Part shown: positions 1 through 7,437 of the stretch, piece by piece | Layout: each line of letters starts with the position of its first letter | Position numbering within the stretch: position 1 is the first letter of the stretch | Assembly (NCBI GenBank): GCA_964456095.1 | Contig: CAYVZF010000017.1 | Span: forward strand, 1-20,263 | Length of the DNA stretch: 20,263 bases | From: CANRPC01 sp964456095 | Lineage (GTDB): Bacteria; Bacillota_I; Bacilli_A; RFN20; CAG-449 | Direction: 5' to 3' | Notes under the pieces: model-generated | What the model was told of the DNA's origin: nothing | What the model saw: only the letters and a program-made list of their open reading frames with translations | Database searches by the model: none | Program-made: the position numbers and the translations under genes

Positions 1-152
1 GGATCGAACACAAAGAAGAAAAAGAAATATGTTCTAAAGAATATTTATCTAAAAGGCATAATTATAATTACGAAACATGTATGAAAAATATGTGTATAAT
101 GTTAAAGGAAGTTTTAAAAGAAAGTAAAGATGAAAAAAACGTACTATTATAG
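1..152 (+). CDS. C-terminal end of an unidentified protein (partial)
   Basis: An open frame enters from the left edge (first full codon at base 3) and ends at TAG, 150-152. The 49 residues visible are hydrophilic and Lys/Glu-rich, with an amphipathic helical look (YNYETCMKNMCIMLKEVLKE), which would suit the C-terminal helix of an enzyme such as a glycosyltransferase. That assignment is a guess and the family is not recognisable. The frame overlaps the start of the downstream acyltransferase by 23 bases, which suggests the two genes are translationally coupled in one operon. Confidence 0.55.
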   Translation, partial: IEHKEEKEICSKEYLSKRHNYNYETCMKNMCIMLKEVLKESKDEKNVLL

Positions 153-915
153 CGATTTGCTAAATGATGACTTTTCAAAATTTAAAATTAAAACAATTAA
201 AACTCCCGAAAGCTATAAATACATACATACAAATTTTATATATAAAATCTTTAGTTTTATTTTATATAACTTAATTGCTAAACCTTTCGCTATATTATAT
301 GTAAAAATAGTTTTTTTACATAGATTCAAAAATAAAAAAATATTGAAAAAGTATAAAAACAAAGGATATTTCATTTATGGCAATCACACAAATACAGTTG
401 GTGATGCATTTATACCAAATTTAATCAATTTAAAAAAAACAAATCATATTATCGTTAATCCAGATGCAATATCAATAAAGTTTATAAAACATATAGTTCC
501 AATGCTAAATGGAATGCCTATTCCAAGTGGAATTAAAAGTGCTAAAAATTATAAAAAAGCTATAGATGAATCAATAAATAATAATCATTCAATAACTATT
601 TATCCAGAAGCTCATTTATGGCCATATTATTCAGACATAAGACCATTTTTAGATATATCATTTAAATATCCTTATGAATTAGATGTCCCAGTATTTGCAT
701 TTACAAATGTATATGTAAAAAGAAGATTCATTAAATTACCAAAAATAATAACTTATATAGATGGTCCTTTCTTTATAGATAAAAGTTTGGAAAGAAATGA
801 AAGTATCAAAAAATTAAGAGATGAAGTATATGAAGCAATGATTAAAAGTAATAGGAAACATCCTAAATATGAATATATAAGATATATAGATGCAAAAAAT
901 AGTGAAAATGAGTAA
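130..915 (+). CDS. PlsC-like phospholipid/glycerol acyltransferase
   Basis: A 261-residue membrane-associated acyltransferase, expected to transfer an acyl chain to a glycerol- or lysophosphatidate-type acceptor at the inner face of the membrane. A hydrophobic stretch at about residues 38-64 (IFSFILYNLIAKPFAILYV) would anchor it. The catalytic block is GNHTNTVGDAF at about 84-94. It has His-x5-Asp instead of the HX4D of classical PlsC, a form I remember from a clostridial PlsC-like subfamily. The second block is YPEAHLWPYYSDIRPF at about 158-173, matching the FPEGTRS motif position. The start overlaps the preceding frame by 23 bases. An AGGAAG lies about 18 bases upstream, too far to be ideal, so coupling to the upstream gene is likely. 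The acceptor cannot be told from sequence. Confidence 0.8.
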   Translation: MKKTYYYSDLLNDDFSKFKIKTIKTPESYKYIHTNFIYKIFSFILYNLIAKPFAILYVKIVFLHRFKNKKILKKYKNKGYFIYGNHTNTVGDAFIPNLINLKKTNHIIVNPDAISIKFIKHIVPMLNGMPIPSGIKSAKNYKKAIDESINNNHSITIYPEAHLWPYYSDIRPFLDISFKYPYELDVPVFAFTNVYVKRRFIKLPKIITYIDGPFFIDKSLERNESIKKLRDEVYEAMIKSNRKHPKYEYIRYIDAKNSENE

Positions 916-977
916 TTTTTAGTTAACGTCAAAAAAATCGTCTCATGTAAAAAATGTTTTAATACTTAATAACGAAC

Positions 978-1035
978 AAAAAGAGAATGTTTTTACACAC
1001 TTTATCTAATAAAGTAATATATTTAAACATTCTCT
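978..1035 (-). terminator. Nested-hairpin rho-independent terminator of the fructan operon
   Basis: An outer perfect 11-bp inverted repeat (AGAGAATGTTT at 982-992 with AAACATTCTCT at 1025-1035) encloses a second perfect 7-bp stem (ACTTTAT 999-1005, ATAAAGT 1009-1015, loop 3 nt). Read on the minus strand, the outer stem runs straight into TCTCTTTTTG, so the U-run belongs to the operon that ends at 1057. In the plus direction the stem is followed by ACAAAATAA with no U-run, so it is a weak terminator for the acyltransferase. Confidence 0.75.
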
Positions 1036-1056
1036 ACAAAATAATTATTTAATATT

Positions 1057-3279
1057 TTAAGCGTAATTTTGAGTTAATACTTTTATATCAGATATTGAAA
1101 CATTACAGCTATCTACAATACTATTTGCCTCTCCACCAAATTCCCAAAGTAAATCTACAACAATTTCATTATCTACTACTTCAAATGAATAAGTATATGT
1201 ATTTGTTTCACTATTTAATATTACATTTTCATCCGCTACAAGTGTTTTCCATTCGCCACCTTGAACAGAAACCAAAAATTTAATAATAATATCTTTATCT
1301 GATGATGCTTTAAATTCAATAGAATACTTTGCATTTTGTTTTAATGTAACATCTTTAACTTCTAGTTTATTTGAATAACTATATTCTCCAAATGAAGAAA
1401 TATTGTAATTAAATACTTTTGTATCACGATCATAAGATAAAGTACCTGAATCATCAATCATATTTAAATATGCTGGTCTATAGCAAGTAATATCTTGTGT
1501 GTTTTCTATTTTTCTTTCAATTTGCTTGAATACTTTAACATTAGTTACTGTAACCTTATTAGAGTTATCTCCTATTGAACCTAGCATTAATCTAATGTAT
1601 GCATCTTGTGAGTTTTTAATTTGACATACATGTGTAAATGTTTGTACATTTGTTAATATTGTTTGAGAATAATATTCACCTAATTCTTTTTCGTTATCAC
1701 CTTGACCATAAAGTACTTCAACATTACCTTGTTCACTAGAAGCAACAACATCAAAACTTATTTTATAATATTCACCGACAATAAGTTTTCCTAAACTAAT
1801 TGTTAATTTTGTTCTCCATGTTTCAGATGTAGATGGTCCTTTTTCAATATTAATTGAAGTTGAATCTTGATCAATATCTAAACTACCATACGCACCTTCA
1901 CCATCAAAATTAGCATAAACATTATTATTACTAAATTCAAAATTGCTTATTGTATCTTCATAATCAAAATCATTTTCAATCTCACAAATTTCAATTTTTG
2001 TAAAATTAACTGTAAACGATTCTCCGAGTGCGCCAAGTTCAATAAATAAATATTGATCAGCATCAGCACCTACTAATCTTTTATGAACAACATTAAAACC
2101 ACTAGAAGCATATCTTTCTTCACCATTTACTTTAACAAGTCCTTCATTTGTTGATTCAAAATAATATGTAATTAAATAATTAACATTATTTTTTAGATAA
2201 ACAGTCCTATCTAATTTTACCCACCATGCTTCTTTATCAGGATTACTATCAACAACAATTTTTAATGAATCAAAATTATCTTCTGTTTTACCAGTAACTC
2301 CCTCATTTAAATAAACACCCCAAGAACCGTTTATTACTTCTTTTCTGTCTGAAAAATCGGTAAGTAATTTAACTGGTTCAGAAATAATAAATTTATCTAC
2401 ATCTTTTTTAAATGTAATATTATATTCTCCGTCTTCATTAGCAATATAATCATCTCTTTTTGTAACGCCATATTGATTTTTAAATGATATTTTTTGATCT
2501 TTTTCTAATTGCAAACTTGTAGAATAATTAGATCCATCTTCTGTACTAAGTTTAATCATATTATTATTACTTTCAATAAAATATGATTCTCTTAACTCTT
2601 TCGTATCAGAAACAGTTGTAAATCTACACTTACTAGATGTTACATATGTATCTACATCATTTAATTTTAAATATGGTTGTACACTGATAATATTATCTAA
2701 TGATGCATTATCTATATTATCTAATTTTAAAGCTATAAATAAATTATATCCTTGTGTATTATCTGTTCCTAACCAATCAGCAATGGTTTTAGAATTCTCG
2801 CTACCATAGAAAGATGATACTTCGTTACAATAATATGATGTCGATGTAGAACTAGTTGCACTTATGGAGTGATAAATATAATCAACATCATACATATAAT
2901 CGATAGTAGAAGTACTACCATTAACTTCTTTTAAATAAGATACATGAAAGCCAAATGTTCCAGGTAAAGTTACATCATTAAAAGAGTTGACAGTGCCTTT
3001 AATCGCCGCAACAAATCTAATCGCGGATGTATTTTCTTTAGTTCCAACTGCATATTGAGTTTTTACATTTGACATATATTCCTCACCATTTCCATCGCTT
3101 GTAAAACCAATAACAGAATCAACTTTTTTTGCATTATTTTTTATTCTTTTACCTTCAAAATCATTAAATTCAGTAACTATATCTTCATTAGAATGATTAT
3201 TATAATTATGAATAGATATAGCACTTAAAAAATTTGCCATTACTATACTACTTAGTAATAATACTTTAGTTTTTTTCAT
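1057..3279 (-). CDS. Large secreted multi-module carbohydrate-binding-like protein
   Basis: The frame is open back to 3309, but ATG 3279 is chosen. It gives 740 residues, sits just after AGGAGGAGGAA (3283-3293), and begins a signal peptide (MKKTKVLLLSSIVMANFLSA). No lipobox and no LPXTG are seen, so it should be exported without a covalent anchor. From the N-terminus I see: a region at about 55-225 containing SAIRFVAAIKG and GFHVSYL, a type recurrent in surface proteins of gut Bacillota (from memory); a small beta module at about 234-295; and three beta-rich jelly-roll-like modules at about 305-435, 445-588 and 598-740. The last two match the final two modules of the lipoprotein at 10310-12001 (for example LLWEFGGE against LIWQFGGG). 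Operon position suggests fructan capture. No catalytic domain is evident. It is the last gene before the terminator. Confidence 0.8.
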   Translation of the reverse strand: MKKTKVLLLSSIVMANFLSAISIHNYNNHSNEDIVTEFNDFEGKRIKNNAKKVDSVIGFTSDGNGEEYMSNVKTQYAVGTKENTSAIRFVAAIKGTVNSFNDVTLPGTFGFHVSYLKEVNGSTSTIDYMYDVDYIYHSISATSSTSTSYYCNEVSSFYGSENSKTIADWLGTDNTQGYNLFIALKLDNIDNASLDNIISVQPYLKLNDVDTYVTSSKCRFTTVSDTKELRESYFIESNNNMIKLSTEDGSNYSTSLQLEKDQKISFKNQYGVTKRDDYIANEDGEYNITFKKDVDKFIISEPVKLLTDFSDRKEVINGSWGVYLNEGVTGKTEDNFDSLKIVVDSNPDKEAWWVKLDRTVYLKNNVNYLITYYFESTNEGLVKVNGEERYASSGFNVVHKRLVGADADQYLFIELGALGESFTVNFTKIEICEIENDFDYEDTISNFEFSNNNVYANFDGEGAYGSLDIDQDSTSINIEKGPSTSETWRTKLTISLGKLIVGEYYKISFDVVASSEQGNVEVLYGQGDNEKELGEYYSQTILTNVQTFTHVCQIKNSQDAYIRLMLGSIGDNSNKVTVTNVKVFKQIERKIENTQDITCYRPAYLNMIDDSGTLSYDRDTKVFNYNISSFGEYSYSNKLEVKDVTLKQNAKYSIEFKASSDKDIIIKFLVSVQGGEWKTLVADENVILNSETNTYTYSFEVVDNEIVVDLLWEFGGEANSIVDSCNVSISDIKVLTQNYA

Positions 3280-3292
3280 ATGTTCCTCCTCC

Positions 3293-3562
3293 TTAACAAA
3301 ATTCACCAAATTTATTATCTTCTTCTTCTTTTGTTTCTATATTCGATTTAATACTTTGTGAGTAAGAATCACTTTCACTTAATATTATTTGACTTAAAGT
3401 TTCTTCACTACTATATATATCTTCACTTGCACTCGATATAGTAGAACTTATTTCTTCACTCATACTTATTAATGAATTATTACCATTATCACCACAAGAA
3501 ACAAGTGTAACACAAAGCATGCAAATAAATAGAAAAACAAAACGTTTACCAATCGAGTACAT
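3293..3562 (-). CDS. Small Ser/Glu-rich lipoprotein
   Basis: A short predicted lipoprotein of about 89 residues. It starts MYSIGKRFVF, has a hydrophobic core, and ends its signal with LVSC followed by G, a good lipobox. The mature part is only about 65 residues, almost all Ser, Glu, Ile and Asp (runs such as SEEISSTISSASEDIYSSEE), with no folded domain visible. It looks like a flexible surface tether or spacer. The frame is open to 3610 with further Met codons at 3610 and 3574. ATG 3562 is preferred because the basic residues then sit right at the N-terminus and a GGATGTGA resembles an extended Shine-Dalgarno. It overlaps the 44-codon gene upstream by 17 bases. Its TAA stop is fused to the AGGAGGAGG of the next gene, so tight coupling is likely. 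It may also be the decayed front of a longer surface protein. Confidence 0.6.
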   Translation of the reverse strand: MYSIGKRFVFLFICMLCVTLVSCGDNGNNSLISMSEEISSTISSASEDIYSSEETLSQIILSESDSYSQSIKSNIETKEEEDNKFGEFC

Positions 3563-3680
3563 CTTCACATCCATACTCCCAATCAAATACGCCTTTATAT
3601 AATGAACCATTCATTATATCTGGTACTTCCAAGTATTCTAATTTTAAACTTGGCATTATATACTTCTTTTTTTCTTCCAT
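3546..3680 (-). CDS. 44-residue small protein of unknown function
   Basis: ATG 3680 follows AAGGAAGGAGG (3691-3701) at 10 nt, as strong a ribosome binding site as any in the window, and the frame runs 44 codons to TAA (3546-3548). The N-terminal half is KKKYIMPSLKLEYLEVPDIM followed by NGS. The C-terminal half is acidic and aromatic (FDWEYGCEDVLDW). There is no signal peptide or membrane segment. The pattern 'K-K-Y-x-x-P-x-L-x-L...D-I-M-x-x-S' recalls small uncharacterised peptides often seen beside surface-protein genes in gut Bacillota. That is from memory and unverified. It lies between a lipoprotein GH32 and the mini-lipoprotein it overlaps. A leader-peptide, regulatory or modified-peptide role is possible, but none can be shown. 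Confidence 0.6.
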   Translation of the reverse strand: MEEKKKYIMPSLKLEYLEVPDIMNGSLYKGVFDWEYGCEDVLDW

Positions 3681-3708
3681 TTAATACTTTCCTCCTTCCT
3701 TTAAACTT

Positions 3709-5259
3709 TTATTTAGTATTAATATGATTGTAATTAATATTTATAAAGTTAGCTTCTCCGTTTTCTACGAAAAATGACAAAGAATTTGTTTGTTCGGTTT
3801 GAAAAATATTACCAGTCATAGTGTAATAACCATCATTAATAAATACTTCACATGAACTGATATCTAATAATATTTGTAATTTAATTCTATTATTGTTTTG
3901 CTCAACTTTTGCATACCTTACATCATTTAAAACAGAACCGCAGTTAGTTCTATCAAAAATCACGCATTCTTTTTCAACATCATAATAAATACGTGTTGAA
4001 TAATTATCACTTTTATACACTTCTATTCCAGCTTTAACATTATTATTTGATTTAGATAAATCTATTTCAAATTCAATTGAGCAACAATTATCTTGAACTT
4101 CAAAATCATATATAGAATTGTTAAACGTTAAAGAATCTTTTGTTATATTATTACAATAATAATTACTCAATTCTCTAACAGGCTTTTGATATATATGATT
4201 ATCTATTAATGATAATTCTCTTGGAAATACCATACTGCCAGACCAATTATATCCTTGAGTTACATTAGTTTCTGACCATGTATTCATCCACGCAGTTAAG
4301 ATGTTTCTACCGTCACTTGTACTTAATATTTGTGGAGCATAAAATGAAAAGCCTTTATCAAACTCTTCAAGATTAGAAGAATTTGTTTTATAAAATTTAT
4401 ATGTATTAGTAGATAAATTACCTACTATATAAGTACTACTATCTACATTTTGAAATTCATAATATTTATCGCTTTTTATTGATTGAGGAGATAAAACTAA
4501 CACATCCATATTATCAATAGTAAATAAATCTGGACACTCTAGCATTCCACCAACATCATTTCTTGCATATATGTTAGAACAAAATTTCCAGCCACTTTCA
4601 ATACTATCACTTTCAAACAAAACCAATACTTTTTCATTTGTCAATGGATCTTGATTACATGCGATTAAATAATACTTATCATTTCTTTTAAAAATTTTTG
4701 GATCTCTAAAATTAGCATGCGAATATCCTTCGGGCAACAAATCAATACTAACAACAGGATTATCCTCTAATTTTTTAAATGTTATTCCATCTTCACTATA
4801 TGCAATAGATTGATCTTGATTCCAATCCTTATCTACAGAGGTGTATGCAACATACAATCTATTATCTTCTATTAAGGATGTCCCAGAAAAACATCCATTT
4901 TGGTCATAATCTTCATCAGGAGCAAGAGCAATATCGACAACTTCCCATTTTACAAAATCCTTTGTTATTTGATGTCCCCAATGCATTGACCCCCAAGAAG
5001 AATCATAAGGATTATATTGATAAAACAAATGATACTCATTGTTAAATTCAGAAAAACCATTAGGATCATTTAACCATCCAACAGGTGAATGCATATGATA
5101 TGTTCCCATAAGTGAATTATCTACTAAAGGCATATTTTCTTTAACATAATCCGTTGCATTCTTCACCATCAATGAAACTTCAAATACTTGTTTGTTTACA
5201 TTACTAGAACAAGCGCTAAGTATCGCTATTAATGAAATAACAAGTGCTTTATTTTTCAT
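3709..5259 (-). CDS. GH32 beta-fructosidase, surface lipoprotein (canonical motifs)
   Basis: A 516-residue extracellular glycoside hydrolase family 32 enzyme expected to cleave beta-fructosidic bonds in inulin, levan or fructo-oligosaccharides. The N-terminus is a lipoprotein signal (lipobox LSAC, Cys17). All three GH32 signatures are present: WLNDPNG at 62-68 (nucleophile Asp65), FRDP at 184-187 (transition-state Asp186) and ECPD at 241-244 (acid/base Glu241). The five-bladed propeller is followed by the usual C-terminal beta-sandwich from about residue 375, with FDRTNCG in place of the common DR-S-SG. The start lies inside the ABC ATPase gene (11-base overlap) behind a weak AAAAGG. Whether it acts endo or exo, and on inulin or levan, cannot be read from sequence. 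It is one of three distinct GH32 proteins in the operon. Confidence 0.93.
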   Translation of the reverse strand: MKNKALVISLIAILSACSSNVNKQVFEVSLMVKNATDYVKENMPLVDNSLMGTYHMHSPVGWLNDPNGFSEFNNEYHLFYQYNPYDSSWGSMHWGHQITKDFVKWEVVDIALAPDEDYDQNGCFSGTSLIEDNRLYVAYTSVDKDWNQDQSIAYSEDGITFKKLEDNPVVSIDLLPEGYSHANFRDPKIFKRNDKYYLIACNQDPLTNEKVLVLFESDSIESGWKFCSNIYARNDVGGMLECPDLFTIDNMDVLVLSPQSIKSDKYYEFQNVDSSTYIVGNLSTNTYKFYKTNSSNLEEFDKGFSFYAPQILSTSDGRNILTAWMNTWSETNVTQGYNWSGSMVFPRELSLIDNHIYQKPVRELSNYYCNNITKDSLTFNNSIYDFEVQDNCCSIEFEIDLSKSNNNVKAGIEVYKSDNYSTRIYYDVEKECVIFDRTNCGSVLNDVRYAKVEQNNNRIKLQILLDISSCEVFINDGYYTMTGNIFQTEQTNSLSFFVENGEANFININYNHINTK

Positions 5260-6469
5260 GTTTTTTTACCTTTTTTATCATTTTTGAAACAATATTTTCT
5301 TTTTTATTTTCTATTATTTCTTCTTCTTTTTTAATTATTTCTTCATACTCATTATTATCAAATACAATTGCATTTGTAGTTGATTCATTATAGAATCTTG
5401 CAAAATCTGTATTAATTGCTACAGAAATGCTTTCACCATTTTTTAATTTATTTAGCGAAGTTGTTTTTATAACGAATTCTTGATTATCAATTTTACTATG
5501 ACAATTTAAAATGTCACCAAGAAGTTCAATCATTCTAATTTTAATATTTAATCTATATTCATTAAATCTACCATAATCATTATCACTATTATAAATTACA
5601 TGTTCAGGTCTAATACCATAAACACAGCGCTTACCTTTATAATTACGGAGCAATTCTTGTTGTTTTTTTGTTAGAAGAATTGAAACATTATCGCAAGAAT
5701 CAATAATAAATCTTTCTCCTAATTCATCTATATAACCATGTAACATATTCATAGATGGTGAACCGATAAAACTAGCCACAAACATATTAGATGGATTTTC
5801 ATATATTTCTGTAGGAGTACCTATTTGTTGTATATATCCATTATTCATAACCACAATTCTTGTAGCCATTGTCATCGCTTCAACTTGGTCATGTGTAACA
5901 TATATAGTAGTAGCATTTACTTTTTCATGAATTTTAACAATTTCAGCACGCATTGCAACACGCAATTTAGCATCTAAATTACTTAAAGGTTCATCCATTA
6001 AGAATACTTTTGGACTTCTAACTATCGCTCTTCCTAAAGCGACACGTTGTCTTTGTCCACCTGAAAGATTTTTAGGTTTTCTTTTTAAATACTCTGTTAA
6101 ACCTAAAATTTTTGCAGCATCCTCAACTCTTTTTTTAATATCATCTTTAGGAACTTTTCTTAATTTTAAAGAATAAGCCATATTGTTATATACAGTCATT
6201 TGGGGATAAAGAGCATAGCTTTGAAAAACCATAGCAATATCTCTATCCTTAGGAGCAACATTATTCACACATTTACCATCAATATATAAATCTCCAGAAG
6301 ATATTTCTTCTAAACCCGCGATCATACGAAGAGTAGTCGATTTACCACATCCAGAAGGTCCGACAAACACAATAAATTCCTTATTTTTAATTTCAAGATT
6401 AAAATCATGCACAGCATGAACTCCACCATCATATATTTTGTTAATATTAACTAAATTTACATTTGCCAT
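5249..6469 (-). CDS. msmX: MsmX/UgpC-type ABC transporter ATPase
   Basis: A 406-residue cytoplasmic ATPase energising a CUT1-family sugar importer. It has Walker A GPSGCGKST (37-45), Q-loop Gln83, signature LSGGQ (135-139), Walker B VFLMDEP (155-161), H-loop His193 and a C-terminal OB-fold regulatory region of the MalK/MsmX kind (EHV... region after about 240). It is about 40 residues longer than typical MsmX proteins because of a charged tail (EEIIKKEEEIIENKKENI, then Lys-rich). The ribosome binding site AAAAGGAG lies within the last codons of the fructokinase gene. LplB/YtcP-type importers usually borrow a shared ATPase encoded elsewhere, so an in-operon copy suggests a self-contained transporter. 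It may also serve other importers. Confidence 0.93.
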   Translation of the reverse strand: MANVNLVNINKIYDGGVHAVHDFNLEIKNKEFIVFVGPSGCGKSTTLRMIAGLEEISSGDLYIDGKCVNNVAPKDRDIAMVFQSYALYPQMTVYNNMAYSLKLRKVPKDDIKKRVEDAAKILGLTEYLKRKPKNLSGGQRQRVALGRAIVRSPKVFLMDEPLSNLDAKLRVAMRAEIVKIHEKVNATTIYVTHDQVEAMTMATRIVVMNNGYIQQIGTPTEIYENPSNMFVASFIGSPSMNMLHGYIDELGERFIIDSCDNVSILLTKKQQELLRNYKGKRCVYGIRPEHVIYNSDNDYGRFNEYRLNIKIRMIELLGDILNCHSKIDNQEFVIKTTSLNKLKNGESISVAINTDFARFYNESTTNAIVFDNNEYEEIIKKEEEIIENKKENIVSKMIKKVKKHEK

Positions 6470-6474
6470 AGTCT

Positions 6475-7437
6475 TTAACTCCTTTTAAAATAATCAATTA
6501 TTTCGCTACTTGTTCCCATACCAGAAATTGCTCCAAAACGTGTTATTTTAAATGCCGCAGCTTTACAAGCAAAATCGAGATAGTTTGTATAATCAATTTC
6601 TAATAACTCATTTTTTTGTACTTTATTTTCTAATAATTTTGATAAGAACGCTCCAAGAAATGAATCTCCAGCTCCAGTAGTATCAATTGAATTTACTTTA
6701 TATCCATTTGAATTAAAAGTTTTATTATTTGCTAAATATATTGATGCACCTTTTGAACCTTTTGATAAAAGTAAGATTTTAACCCCTTTTTCTAATATAT
6801 ACTTAATACCATCTTCCTCATTATTTTTACCAGTAATAAACAGTAACTCATCATCTGATATTTTCAATAAATCACAATAAGGAATAAACTCATTTACGAT
6901 CTCATTTAATTCTTTTTCATCATCCCATAAATTAAATCTTAAGTTAGGATCAAATGATATTATTGCATTGTTATCTTTAGCTTTATTAATTAATATTTTA
7001 TGTGCTTTTCTTGATGATTCAACATTAAGAGCTACACTTCCAAAGTGAAAAATATCTCCTTTATTAATATTAATATTATTTACATCTTTTTGATTTATAA
7101 ATAAATCAGCAGTATTTTTTCTTAAAAATTCAAATTCTCTTTCACCATTTTTTTGAAAAGAAACAAAAGCTAAAGGGGTAGAGTGATAAATATCTTTTGT
7201 AATATTATCAACATTAACATTTTCTTTTCTTAAAACATTAATCAAATAATTACCAAACACATCATCTCCAACACGTGATATATAAATTGCATTTTGTTTT
7301 AATTTACTGACTTGTACTGCGACATTCGCAGGTGCTCCACCAGGCTTTTTATTAAATTCATTCGTATTTAATAAATCTTCATAACCTATAGATTGAAAAT
7401 CAATCAATAATTCCCCAATAGCTATTAACTTATTCAT
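6475..7437 (-). CDS. scrK: PfkB-family fructokinase
   Basis: A 320-residue sugar kinase expected to phosphorylate fructose to fructose-6-phosphate in the cytoplasm. The start at 7437 (MNKLIAIGELLIDF) is chosen because an AGGAG sits about 10 nt upstream and PfkB kinases begin this way. The frame is open to 7509 but the extra 24 residues look non-native. The first PfkB signature region GGAPANVA is at about 33-40, FDPNLR at 162-167 is typical of fructokinases, and the second signature DTTGAGDSF is at 252-260 with catalytic Asp258. It overlaps the upstream GH32 gene by 8 bases. Three GH32 genes in the same operon make fructose the most likely substrate, although ribokinase-like or 2-keto-3-deoxygluconate kinase activity cannot be excluded on motif grounds alone. 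Confidence 0.88.
   Translation of the reverse strand: MNKLIAIGELLIDFQSIGYEDLLNTNEFNKKPGGAPANVAVQVSKLKQNAIYISRVGDDVFGNYLINVLRKENVNVDNITKDIYHSTPLAFVSFQKNGEREFEFLRKNTADLFINQKDVNNININKGDIFHFGSVALNVESSRKAHKILINKAKDNNAIISFDPNLRFNLWDDEKELNEIVNEFIPYCDLLKISDDELLFITGKNNEEDGIKYILEKGVKILLLSKGSKGASIYLANNKTFNSNGYKVNSIDTTGAGDSFLGAFLSKLLENKVQKNELLEIDYTNYLDFACKAAAFKITRFGAISGMGTSSEIIDYFKRS

Noticed and set aside
916..981. A dedicated plus-strand terminator for the acyltransferase gene.
   Set aside because: I see A- and T-rich runs but no GC-containing stem followed by a T-run in this stretch.
1095..1283. Plus-strand open frame antisense to the secreted protein gene.
   Set aside because: No ribosome binding site, unusual Leu/His/Tyr-rich composition, and it lies wholly inside a clear gene. 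The same applies to the short frames at 4845-5045, 11802-12011, 13259-13447, 16953-17159, 18252-18464 and 19504-19707.
3280..3309. Ten-residue longer start of the secreted protein (MVNFVKEEEH...).
   Set aside because: These codons are the ribosome binding site itself read through; starting there would put an acidic stretch before the signal peptide.
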